From IMG/VR virus record IMGVR_UViG_3300009163_000013, positions 1 to 29,042 of that record: a stretch of DNA of 29,042 nt; one strand, given 5' to 3'. The position numbers and the translations under genes were made by a program. Positions 20,240-28,907 of this stretch are shown here, in pieces. The notes below the pieces were generated by a model, which worked only from the letters and a program-made list of their open reading frames with translations, was not told the origin of the DNA and did no database searches. Numbering within the stretch: the first letter of the stretch is position 1; the number at the start of each line of letters is the position of its first letter. This stretch comes from a virus.

Positions 20240-22353
20240 AGTACTGCTGATTGTTGTATTTTACTCATCTTGTTTTGCACAGAAGTAATATCAGATTCTA
20301 CTACTACTGCTTTAACTACCATTTGACCACCTTGTTGTTGTTGACCATTTGCTCCAAAAGTATTACCGTTGTTATTAGCACCGAATAGATTAACTGAAGG
20401 AGTAGCTGCTTGTGTAGAAGTATCACCTCCTCCACCTCCTACTGCTGGCGGTGCAGTTGTAGTTGGTGTTCCTTTACCACCATATTTAGCAGATGCAATC
20501 TTCATAATATTGGCTACTGAAGTAGCACCTGCAAAAGCTAAAGATGCAATACCAACAGGACTAGGTACTGGACCAATAGCTATAGGTGACTGTGCTAAAG
20601 AAGATGTGATTGCTTTAAATCCATCTATTGTAGCCATTCCTAAATTCATAGCTTTTTGAATATAGAACTGTCTTTTTGCTCTTGCCTCTTTTGACTTCTC
20701 ATCTTGTTTACCGTAGCTATTAGATACTGCAAACATTCCTTCAGCTAAAGAGTTTACACTCGCAGCATACTTAGAGGCAATATCTGCTTTTTCAGTTAAT
20801 TCTTTATAATGATTTGCTCTTTTAATCTCAGCATATTTAGCATCAATCTCAGCGAGTTTCTTTTCCGTTTGTTCTTTTATAAATATCTCTGCATCTGCAG
20901 TCATTCCTAATGCTTCTAGTTGTGATTCACCTGCAGAAACTAAATCAGCTACTTCTTTTTCTTTAGCAGTTTGATTCGCTGCTTCTTTCATTGCCCAAAG
21001 TAAATCCTGCTGCTCTAATTGTTTAGCTGCTATTGCTGCATTCTTTTCTTTTTCTTTTTCAGCTTCCTTTTGATTTATCTTATCTCTTGCATCACCTGCT
21101 AACAGACCATACATTTCAATTAGCTTTAACTTTTCTTCTTGTTCTTGTTTCGTTGTAGCAACCTTAGCTTGTGTATCTTCAATTAATCTATTGTAAGCAA
21201 TCTGAGATACTTTCAATTCTTTTTTAACTCCTTCATCCATTAACTGAATGTCCAAGTCTTGATACATTCTCGCTGCTGCTAATCTATCTGCTTGGTATTT
21301 CTTTTCTGCTTCAATTTTTTTAGCATTAATTTCTCGTTGTTTATCTGCATTAGATTTAGCATTTTTAGAATGCTCATCTGATTGTTTTTTAGCATCTTCC
21401 TTTTTACGATTAGCTTCAGTCTTATCAATCACCTCAATCTGATGCATAGAATCTTTGACTACTTCTCTTTGCTCGTTATATGATTTTCTTAAAGCTAAAA
21501 TCTCTTCTTCATCTAAATCACCACTCAATCTTGCAGCAATCATTTTCTGTTTAATTGCTTCTAGTCTTGCAGCTGCAGTTTTTAAAAGCCAGTACTGTTT
21601 TTGCTTTTCCATGTAAACAGTATTCTGACCATCAAGTTTAGCCATTTCAATCTCTCTATCGAAACCTGCTACTACTGCTGCACTCTTTTCTTCGTATGCT
21701 GCTGCAGTTTTCTCAGCTGCTGCTGCTTGTGCATCTGCTGCATCTTCTGCAGCGTTATTAGATAAGCCTAACCAATCGCATAAATCTTTAAATGCTTGAA
21801 CAACCATATCAATCGCATCACCAATCCAACCGAATACTTTACCTACTGCATTAAGAATTGGCTTTAAGATTCCAAGTTTATTCATTACTAAAGCAATGAC
21901 TGCGACAATGGCTACAATCGCAGCAACCAATAAAAAGATAGGATTTGCTAATAATGAAATACCAAACTGAATGAATGCTTTAGATAAACTACCGACAACT
22001 GAAACTAAACCTTTAATGCCATTACCAATCGTTGCAGGTGATATACTTCCTAATGTTTGTTGGAACATCTTCGCTTTTCCTGCAGCTTCTTCAAAGTCCA
22101 ATGACATCAAAGAATCTTTCATACTACCGAATGAATTGGAGACCTGCTCAAATTTACTGCCTGATGCGAATACTGCTACTTGTTCATTAGCATCTGCAAG
22201 TTGGTCTTTCAATTCACCTGCTCTCATAGCAAGTTCCTGCATCTGCTTAGGGTCTGTTGCATTAGCAAGTTCCCCTTTCAACTCACGAAGTTCTGATTTA
22301 ATAGCTGCTAAGCCATTTAATTTAATAGGAATCTCAATCGGTGATGCTGCCAT
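20236..22353 (-). CDS. Tail tape measure protein
   Basis: A 705-residue protein with tape measure features. The N-terminal part contains long helices (IKSELRELKGELANATDPKQ, later AMRAGELKDQLADANE). A strongly hydrophobic pair of segments follows at about 125-160 (AFIQFGISLLANPIFLLVAA, AIVAIVAVIALVMNKLG). Then come an amphipathic stretch (VFGWIGDAIDMVVQAFKDLC), a long Ala/Lys/Glu-rich coiled coil (about 200-515) and a Gly/Gln-rich C-terminus. The length would set tail length; at about 0.15 nm per residue, as for other siphophages, this suggests a tail near 100 nm, which is an estimate only. It carries the start element 3 bases before the ATG. Confidence 0.85.
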   Translation of the reverse strand: MAASPIEIPIKLNGLAAIKSELRELKGELANATDPKQMQELAMRAGELKDQLADANEQVAVFASGSKFEQVSNSFGSMKDSLMSLDFEEAAGKAKMFQQTLGSISPATIGNGIKGLVSVVGSLSKAFIQFGISLLANPIFLLVAAIVAIVAVIALVMNKLGILKPILNAVGKVFGWIGDAIDMVVQAFKDLCDWLGLSNNAAEDAADAQAAAAEKTAAAYEEKSAAVVAGFDREIEMAKLDGQNTVYMEKQKQYWLLKTAAARLEAIKQKMIAARLSGDLDEEEILALRKSYNEQREVVKDSMHQIEVIDKTEANRKKEDAKKQSDEHSKNAKSNADKQREINAKKIEAEKKYQADRLAAARMYQDLDIQLMDEGVKKELKVSQIAYNRLIEDTQAKVATTKQEQEEKLKLIEMYGLLAGDARDKINQKEAEKEKEKNAAIAAKQLEQQDLLWAMKEAANQTAKEKEVADLVSAGESQLEALGMTADAEIFIKEQTEKKLAEIDAKYAEIKRANHYKELTEKADIASKYAASVNSLAEGMFAVSNSYGKQDEKSKEARAKRQFYIQKAMNLGMATIDGFKAITSSLAQSPIAIGPVPSPVGIASLAFAGATSVANIMKIASAKYGGKGTPTTTAPPAVGGGGGDTSTQAATPSVNLFGANNNGNTFGANGQQQQGGQMVVKAVVVESDITSVQNKMSKIQQSAVL

Positions 22354-22388
22354 ATTATATAATGGTGATTATTGAAGTTGTGTTTTAA
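22354..22388 (-). promoter_or_regulatory. Start element at tape measure gene, with AAAACAC block
   Basis: On the minus strand TAAAACAC (22388-22381 region) precedes ACCATTATATAATATG, with the element exactly three bases from the ATG. It occupies most of the 40-base gap after the large tail protein gene. Confidence 0.5.
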
Positions 22389-22393
22389 ATGAT

Positions 22394-25333
22394 TTAGAAT
22401 GAGTTTAAGATTATCCAATTAGTACCATCACTTGCAACTGTATAACAAACTTTTGTGGCTAAAGTCAAAGTCAACGCACCGTCTATTGTTTCTGTTCCAC
22501 TGGCATCTAATGTGATTACTCCTATACCACTATTTTTAATCACATAAACCCTTCCTTCTTTTCCAACTGCAGTAGGTAGAACTACGTTAAATGAATTTGC
22601 AGTACAATCAACTAAATAATCAAAATCTGTAAATGTATAGTTTGCCGTTTTGCTTACATAAGGAAACGTAATTGAACATTTATGTATGAAGTTGTTTTTT
22701 ACTTGTTCTGTGTTTAGATTGTTATCTGCATACACTTGAACTTTTGTGCTACTATATTTAGTTTTGTATCCTTCAAATCCATATTCAGAATTAGTAGATG
22801 TCATTTTTCTATATGATTGTAGAAGATTACCACCGTCAGTAGATTCAATCAAATCAAATCCATTTGTCGAATGGTTACGATTGTCGTCAAATGTTAAATC
22901 AGCATTTGCGTAATTGTCATTTATAGTATTTATGTTATCGTTTCCTCTATATATTCCATCTTCACTTACAACAAATCCATCTCCTTCAATTATACATTTA
23001 ACGTTCGGCATTATTATGTTATTCTTGCCTTTAATATAAGCATCTGCACCTATTCCTACAGTATTGCTATTATCTGTTATTGTTTGATTTACTCCTGTAT
23101 AAACTGCACTAAATCCACCGTGTGGTTTAATTGGTTTCTTAGTTATAAATGGTGCAAAATCTATCTCACTATCTGTACTTAATAATTCAACTTTTGTCAG
23201 TTGCTTATTATTAGCATCGTAGTCGATAATCTTGTTAATTGACCACCAAGAATTATCTATTCTAATCTTGTCATTTAGCTTTAACTTCTGAATGTCATCT
23301 TCTTTCAAATTGAAGTAAGCTATCAACATCTTGCCAGTATTGATTTGACTTATTGTACGTCTCCAATATGAATTATAAAGGTTGTTATCTGTAGGTGTGT
23401 AGTCATCGTAGAACATAAAATCGCACAAAGCAAAGTTTATATCTAACGTAGGATTCAACGCATCGTCATAGTGATGCATCAAAGGGTATTCTAAGATTCC
23501 GTACAGACCTGCAGAACCTGAATCTATAATTGTATATTGACTGCATGACTTCATGCCACCATCGTATAAGATACGAAGATTAGTTTTAGGCGAACTACCC
23601 GCTACGATAGGAACATAAGCACCGAATGTTGTTTGACCAATCGGTGAAGGTGAGAAGATTAATTCTTTTGTGTCTATTCCTTTTACATACTCGTTGTCAA
23701 AGACATATTCGACTTGACCGTACACTTCTCTTGTAGTATCGTAGTAAGTTACATTAGGTGTATCCTTGTCTTGCTTGTATGTTAAGATAAGTTTTTTTGA
23801 TGCTAGTTCTGGCAAGAAGTTTAGAATCTGCTCTTTGTCTTTTGCTAGTTTGTATGTCCAATCTTTCTCAACTCCACTATCATAGAAATCGTCACGAGTT
23901 TTTAGTATTAAAGTATTTGCGTTATTATTGTCTATCTCAACATATAGATTAAACATCTGAAATATTGACTTGACAAAATCTTTCTGCTTAATTTTATCAG
24001 GCACAAACTGATTCATATTTAAAAGTGTGCCTACCGACAAAGTATTAGATGAAATATTAGCACTTAATTTTAAAGATGTGTAGTTGAGTTGAGGAGTCAT
24101 TATAGCATCTACTACTGCGGAATCTACCCAATGTAAAGAAGTGTTAGAGTTTTCAATTCTTAATCCTATCTCAAAAGTTAATTGCTCCCCTGCTAATACA
24201 TTGCTGACTGGAATAATATAACTATTGTTTAAACTTATTATCGTTGTTGTACCTGGTGCAAATGGTGCTGAATTTATACCATCAGTCATAATGTCATATG
24301 GTATAGAATAAGTGCTTATTGGATAAGCAGCGACTGCACTTCTGAATACTCTTATTTCTAAATAGTATCTTTGTTTCGGAAGTGATGTATATGAAAAGAA
24401 AGTATTTAATAAACGCAAATCTCCTGCAGTAGCATTCACAAGTTGAACATCTCCTACTATGTCAATTCCTACATTAACACATTCTGCTCCTGACAATGGA
24501 AAAGCACAAGTGTATACTCCAGTAGCAGGATTGAACAAAGATTGAGTATCTACTATTTCAGTAAATGAAGTTAACGGTTCTGTAAAACTTGCAGTATATG
24601 GTGTTTGAACTATACTTACAATGTCAGCCGCGTGTGTTGCCTCAACTGTATAGTTTGAATAATCAATAGTAACTAAATCACCGTTGTAAGGAATAAGTAG
24701 CTTATCAAATCCACACGCAGCCAAAGAAGACCAATCATAATTATATCCTGCATTCTGAAATATTCTATCGAAATAAACCTTCGCATAAATAGCAGGTCGA
24801 AAATCAGAAAGATTATACAAGTTGCCAGTCATCCACGTCAAGCCATATTTATAGCCATCCGTTACATCGTGAGTAAATGAAGAATAAATGTTAGCTGAAT
24901 TTATTGCGTGGTTTAAATCTGAATAGTCAATGTCTTTTAACTCTTTAGTATCTATGTCAGTAAAGAATGTTGATGCTTGGTCTTTAATTAATACCGAATA
25001 TTCAATGTCTTGCTCAAAGCTAGTATCCTTTTGAATCTTATTAACTGACAACAACTGCACAAAGGCATCTGCAAGAATCGGAATGCCATTTTGAACAACC
25101 GTACATTTAGTCAAAGCATTGATATCAAATGTACCTGCTACTATATTGACATCGTAGTAGTGATTTAATAGATCGTGGTTATTCTTGTTTCCTACAAGTG
25201 TGATAGTCTTTGAAAATGCTCCTGCTCTTTTGCTTACATCACGAATATCTGCTACACCAAAGTTTAAAGGAAAAGCAGTATCTTCTTTAACATCTAAATA
25301 ACCAGTTGCTAGTTGTATTCTTACGTTATACAT
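22394..25333 (-). CDS. Large tail protein (tail tip / baseplate, fibre-like C-terminus)
   Basis: A 979-residue structural protein. The N-terminus (GYLDVKEDTAFPLNFGVADI, then RDVSKRAGAFSKTITLVGNK) is a well-known start of Bacteroidota phage tail-tip proteins. A central region (SIFQMFNLYVEIDNNNANTL, LNDKIRIDNSWWSINKIIDY) looks like a hub domain. The C-terminal 75 residues (NYTFTDFDYLVDCTANSFNV, then VLPTAVGKEGRVYVIKNSGI, DASGTETIDGA) form a beta module common at the ends of phage fibres. It overlaps the end of the preceding tail gene by 8 bases. It is likely the main tail-tip component near the receptor-binding end. Confidence 0.65.
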   Translation of the reverse strand: MYNVRIQLATGYLDVKEDTAFPLNFGVADIRDVSKRAGAFSKTITLVGNKNNHDLLNHYYDVNIVAGTFDINALTKCTVVQNGIPILADAFVQLLSVNKIQKDTSFEQDIEYSVLIKDQASTFFTDIDTKELKDIDYSDLNHAINSANIYSSFTHDVTDGYKYGLTWMTGNLYNLSDFRPAIYAKVYFDRIFQNAGYNYDWSSLAACGFDKLLIPYNGDLVTIDYSNYTVEATHAADIVSIVQTPYTASFTEPLTSFTEIVDTQSLFNPATGVYTCAFPLSGAECVNVGIDIVGDVQLVNATAGDLRLLNTFFSYTSLPKQRYYLEIRVFRSAVAAYPISTYSIPYDIMTDGINSAPFAPGTTTIISLNNSYIIPVSNVLAGEQLTFEIGLRIENSNTSLHWVDSAVVDAIMTPQLNYTSLKLSANISSNTLSVGTLLNMNQFVPDKIKQKDFVKSIFQMFNLYVEIDNNNANTLILKTRDDFYDSGVEKDWTYKLAKDKEQILNFLPELASKKLILTYKQDKDTPNVTYYDTTREVYGQVEYVFDNEYVKGIDTKELIFSPSPIGQTTFGAYVPIVAGSSPKTNLRILYDGGMKSCSQYTIIDSGSAGLYGILEYPLMHHYDDALNPTLDINFALCDFMFYDDYTPTDNNLYNSYWRRTISQINTGKMLIAYFNLKEDDIQKLKLNDKIRIDNSWWSINKIIDYDANNKQLTKVELLSTDSEIDFAPFITKKPIKPHGGFSAVYTGVNQTITDNSNTVGIGADAYIKGKNNIIMPNVKCIIEGDGFVVSEDGIYRGNDNINTINDNYANADLTFDDNRNHSTNGFDLIESTDGGNLLQSYRKMTSTNSEYGFEGYKTKYSSTKVQVYADNNLNTEQVKNNFIHKCSITFPYVSKTANYTFTDFDYLVDCTANSFNVVLPTAVGKEGRVYVIKNSGIGVITLDASGTETIDGALTLTLATKVCYTVASDGTNWIILNSF

Positions 25334-26747
25334 TGACAGTATTTTGGTTTGCGTAGGTAACTGTTATTGACTTCTTGAATAGTTTCTTGTTTCTTTGATT
25401 GTTTACTTCAAACGAATTCTCATTTATTGTAACTGCTGCATAAATATTATTAGGCAATTTTATGTAAACTAATGGCGAAGTAATCAACTGCTCAAAGTAT
25501 ATCGACATTTCTTCTGTCATCCAGTTTGTATTCAAGTCTAAAGTTTTAGTAACGTTGGATGAATAGACATTTTGTCCAAATGATTCAGTAGCATAACCCC
25601 ATTCTAAACTTGCAACACTTCCTTCAATGTCTCTATTGAATGATTGCTTCTGCACATTGCCTTTTTCGTATGCTCTCAACTGAAAAGCAAAACTTCCATA
25701 ACTTCCCATCCTATCCAAGAACAACAACGAGTAATCTTCAATCAAACATCTGTGGTCTATGTTTACTCTGTACTTTTGTGAATTTCTTGTTCCTGCTGAA
25801 TTAGCATACCAAAAATCATAGTACTGCGTATTAGTCTCTATAAGATTACCTACACCACTTACTAAAGTCAAAGTACCAAAGTTATTTGTTCCTACTGGTA
25901 CACCCGATATATAAGAATTCGTGTTTACTACTTTGCTGAATATATTGCCTCCATCGTTCTCAAAGTAAACAAAGCCTGTGGTTACATTGTTATTACCAAA
26001 GTTGATTATCAAGTCTTGATTCAAAGTAGAATAGAATCCAAGTTGTGGCATATCAGTTAATAGATAATCATTCGTTGTAGTCAAGATATAGTTACCTGCT
26101 GACCAATTGATGAAATTTAAGAATGACATCGCACCGTTAAAGACTACCTTATTTAAGTCAGTTAATATATTTGGTGTAATAGTCTTTCTGTTATCTGAGT
26201 AGCTGACCGTTCCATCAATCGCAGCATCTGTCACTTGAGACCACAATGAGTTAACAGTAAAAGAAGTAGTGCCAACTATTGACAAAACGGTAAACAGTCC
26301 TTCTAAGTTTGGATTAGCTGCTCCACCATCTGCTTGATTAATTCTAACTTGGTCACCCACTACATACGAATGTGTTGCAGTTATTCTTACGTTGCCTGAG
26401 TTATTAGACAATGAAGAAGTATATGTAATTGAAGTAATATACTCCTCGCCTATCTTGACATCGTAGTTGTAAAATGAATTTATAGCAGGATAGGTAACAG
26501 TTCCGTATAACTCACTATCATAACTTACTTTTGTTTGAAGTAGTTTAGATATATCTATTCTACCATATCCAGTTCCATACTCTGGAAAGACTCGATACTC
26601 TGCTATCTTCGTTGCTCCACCTTGTGGATAGATGTCAAAGATATATTTGTAACCTAGTAGATTCTTGTTAGTGCCATCTACTATGAACTTAATCGGATTG
26701 TACGCAGGTGTAAAATCTTGTGGTGCTGCGATTGATGTTATTGCCAT
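25326..26747 (-). CDS. Tail structural protein, minor
   Basis: A 473-residue, strand-rich protein. It starts MAITSIAAPQDFTPAYNPIK and FIVDGTNKNLLGYKYIFDIY, a pattern I associate with structural proteins next to the tail-tip gene in Bacteroidota phages. The region SGNVRITATHSYVVGDQVRI followed by a short loop resembles an embedded Ig-like or gp5-like domain. The gene is 31 bases after terminase and carries the start element and AAAACAC block upstream. It is probably a distal tail or baseplate component; exact role is uncertain. Confidence 0.55.
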   Translation of the reverse strand: MAITSIAAPQDFTPAYNPIKFIVDGTNKNLLGYKYIFDIYPQGGATKIAEYRVFPEYGTGYGRIDISKLLQTKVSYDSELYGTVTYPAINSFYNYDVKIGEEYITSITYTSSLSNNSGNVRITATHSYVVGDQVRINQADGGAANPNLEGLFTVLSIVGTTSFTVNSLWSQVTDAAIDGTVSYSDNRKTITPNILTDLNKVVFNGAMSFLNFINWSAGNYILTTTNDYLLTDMPQLGFYSTLNQDLIINFGNNNVTTGFVYFENDGGNIFSKVVNTNSYISGVPVGTNNFGTLTLVSGVGNLIETNTQYYDFWYANSAGTRNSQKYRVNIDHRCLIEDYSLLFLDRMGSYGSFAFQLRAYEKGNVQKQSFNRDIEGSVASLEWGYATESFGQNVYSSNVTKTLDLNTNWMTEEMSIYFEQLITSPLVYIKLPNNIYAAVTINENSFEVNNQRNKKLFKKSITVTYANQNTVNV

Positions 26748-26781
26748 ATCTTATAATGGTTAATTTTTCATTCGTGTTTTA
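26748..26781 (-). promoter_or_regulatory. Start element with AAAACACGAAT block at 26747 gene
   Basis: On the minus strand AAAACACGAATGAAAAATTA leads into ACCATTATAAGATATG. The whole intergenic stretch closely matches 124-154, which lies at another gene start. The ATG is three bases from the element. Confidence 0.55.
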
Positions 26782-27930
26782 GAAACTAAAGTAACTATCG
26801 TCTGTGTAGTAATTATCTTTTATGAATCGACCTGCATACTGAATAGCATCCATCGCATCGTCAAACAATTTGATAGGCTCATCTGTAATACTGTCACCTA
26901 CCTTCTTCCATTTATAGTTCTCATATTCACGTTTTAGATTTGGATTGTCAAGACATATAACTCCGAACGTCTTCACGTTATCTATTCCTTTCTTCACTCC
27001 CTTCGTTGCGTTGTTTATGTTATATCCTGCGATTTGTATCTCTGCTATTATCTCAGGTCTTGAATGGTCACCTAAGATATCAGCATTCTTGTCCACTCCT
27101 ATCTCATTCATTCGTTCTATCAACATCGTAGTTGTTAGATAGCTTTCATAGATCACCGATTCAACGAAGATGTCTTTCTCATTCCAGTACACTTTCATTA
27201 ATGCAGTTGGATGGTTATATCCAAAGTCAAGTCCATAACAGAATGATTCAAACCTAGCTGGTCTTTCTTTAACGAATTGCCAGTTACTATAGATGTTCGT
27301 TTTGCTTGTTGTCTTCTCCCCTAACGCATAGATTTGATACAATGCTTCATCTGTTCGTTTAAGGTCTTCAATCTGTCGCTTGATTGAATCAGGAAGGAAT
27401 GGATTGTCTTTGTATGTAGATTTTATTAGTATGCTTTCGTCTTCTGGAAGTTCGTATAACCAACTTGAACTATCAGATGGATTATAATCGAATATCATTG
27501 TATTCTCAGTTCTCATATTCAACTGCTGAAAATCTTCAAACCATAACTCATTCGCTTCATTGCACCATCCGATATCTCTTTTTCTACCTCTTATCTTCTG
27601 TTCGTCATCTACTGAGAAGAATTCAACGATAGAGCCATTACCAAATCGATATATATTCTCACTCTTATTGTGGCTCGTCACCTCATAGATTTCTAAGTCT
27701 TTCATTATCTCAAAGAAGTCACGCATCACAGTTGCTCTTAAAGCAGGAAACGTCTTTCTAACTATTGATACTACCTTGTTAGGATTTTGTAAGCAGTAGA
27801 CAATTATAACCTGACAAAGTGAATAGGTCTTGCTTGACCGTGAGCCACCTTGATTGATTATAAACCTAGTAGCTGAATCAGATAAGGCAGTATAATTCTG
27901 CTCAAAGATTTTAGTTGCTTTGATTTCCAC
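26779..27930 (-). CDS. terL: Terminase large subunit
   Basis: A 383-residue packaging motor of the PBSX/Terminase_3 type. The ATPase has Walker A GGSRSSKT (28-35) and a Walker B-like IGWCNEANEL (about 122-131). The nuclease has its three acidic sites in GLDFGYNHPTA, ILGDHSRPEI and DDAMDAIQYA (about residues 233, 287 and 360). It translocates DNA into proheads and cuts it. The start is GTG at 27930-27928, 20 bases before the end of the small subunit gene; the sequence ACCATTGTAA lies directly upstream of it, a variant of the late start element. Its position with the small subunit at the front of the late block is usual. Confidence 0.85.
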   Translation of the reverse strand: MEIKATKIFEQNYTALSDSATRFIINQGGSRSSKTYSLCQVIIVYCLQNPNKVVSIVRKTFPALRATVMRDFFEIMKDLEIYEVTSHNKSENIYRFGNGSIVEFFSVDDEQKIRGRKRDIGWCNEANELWFEDFQQLNMRTENTMIFDYNPSDSSSWLYELPEDESILIKSTYKDNPFLPDSIKRQIEDLKRTDEALYQIYALGEKTTSKTNIYSNWQFVKERPARFESFCYGLDFGYNHPTALMKVYWNEKDIFVESVIYESYLTTTMLIERMNEIGVDKNADILGDHSRPEIIAEIQIAGYNINNATKGVKKGIDNVKTFGVICLDNPNLKREYENYKWKKVGDSITDEPIKLFDDAMDAIQYAGRFIKDNYYTDDSYFSF

Positions 27931-28327
27931 TTACAATGGTTACTTTGATTTCGTTTATCTTTTCACCTTGAGATGTCACATCCGTTTTTTCAGTTAATGA
28001 ATTTAATCGTTGTGTAATACTTGGATTGAATTGACCAACCATACCTCCTTCAATTTGGTCTTGACGAATGACTTTCTTTATATGTGAACAGATAGTACGA
28101 TATGCGTCATATGCTCCTTCAGGATTATCAAAGTAATGATTTATTGTGCTATAATTAACAAAGCAAAAGTTCTCAAATCCTTCCATTGTAAACGGTGGTG
28201 TATGAAACTCAGACTTTACTCCTGTTGCAGTTGCTTTCTGTATCTCTCTTGGCTTTATGCTTGTCTTATACTCTTGGAATAGTTCGTATAGTTTCTCAGG
28301 TGTTTCTATATACTTATGTTTTGCCAT
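27911..28327 (-). CDS. terS: Terminase small subunit (gp3-like packaging protein)
   Basis: A 138-residue protein starting MAKHKYIETPEKLYELFQEY. A helix-turn-helix region (MEGFENFCFVNYSTINHYFD, 49-68) is followed by AYDAYRTICSHIKKVIRQDQ and GGMVGQFNPSITQRLNSLTE, then KTDVTSQGEK; this 'FNP-I..RLN-L-EKTDV' ending is typical of the gp3-like small terminases. It recognises phage DNA and loads the large subunit. The C-terminal strand (INEIKVTIVSGNQ) overlaps the large subunit gene by 20 bases. Confidence 0.75.
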   Translation of the reverse strand: MAKHKYIETPEKLYELFQEYKTSIKPREIQKATATGVKSEFHTPPFTMEGFENFCFVNYSTINHYFDNPEGAYDAYRTICSHIKKVIRQDQIEGGMVGQFNPSITQRLNSLTEKTDVTSQGEKINEIKVTIVSGNQSN

Positions 28328-28340
28328 TATTCGTATTTTT

Positions 28341-28601
28341 CTAGTTTTCTAAATAACACATTTCGTGGTACACATTTTGTGTAACTTGATTGAATTCAAA
28401 TTCCTTCACATTTGAGTAAAAAACACAATAACAAGAATCAGTTGCTTTCAATAGTTTCTTGATTTTGCTCCATTGTTTAAAATGAAGGTCTTGATTGATT
28501 ACTGCGATATAGTACTTTCTATCCTTTGACACTTTGAATGTAGTTAAATGCTTGATAAAGTAGTTGAATTTGTCTGACATCCGATTTAATGAAGTGTGCA
28601 T
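28341..28601 (-). CDS. Hypothetical protein upstream of terminase, 86 residues
   Basis: A small basic protein; the start is either the first ATG (28601, MHTSLNRMSDKF) or the second (28580, MSDKFNYFIKHL). It has a strand-helix-strand pattern (KYYIAVINQDLHFKQWSKIK, then SCYCVFYSNVKEFEF). It is followed 13 bases later by the small terminase gene. I do not recognise it. The stretch 28602-28670 upstream is non-coding and AT-rich with no visible signal. Confidence 0.5.
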   Translation of the reverse strand: MHTSLNRMSDKFNYFIKHLTTFKVSKDRKYYIAVINQDLHFKQWSKIKKLLKATDSCYCVFYSNVKEFEFNQVTQNVYHEMCYLEN

Positions 28602-28670
28602 CTATCTCTATGTATATTCCTTTCTGTTGAAATATATATTCTTTAACGGATGCTATCATATAATCGAGAT

Positions 28671-28907
28671 TCACTTCTTTTTAGTTCGTGTTTTTTTCAC
28701 TACTGGAACTACTTCTTCTTCCGTCAATTCAAACGTTGGTTTAATTGTAGCTTGAATTTCAAAGATGTGACCTAATCCGTTTCTTGAATACCAATCGTAA
28801 TGCTTTGGTAGTATTTTATCTATTATTACATTTTGATTGCCTAAGACACTATTATACACAATAACAGTCTTGCCTTTATACTCATCCTTTATCTGCATTT
28901 TTCTCAT
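28671..28907 (-). CDS. Hypothetical protein with basic tail, 78 residues
   Basis: A strand-rich protein (DEYKGKTVIVYNSVLGNQNV, later GHIFEIQATIKPTFEL) ending in a lysine-rich tail (VVKKTRTKKK). The size, fold pattern and basic tail resemble small head-tail or DNA-associated phage proteins, but I cannot name a family. It overlaps the gene that crosses the circle join by 26 bases and so belongs to the same operon. Confidence 0.5.
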   Translation of the reverse strand: MRKMQIKDEYKGKTVIVYNSVLGNQNVIIDKILPKHYDWYSRNGLGHIFEIQATIKPTFELTEEEVVPVVKKTRTKKK

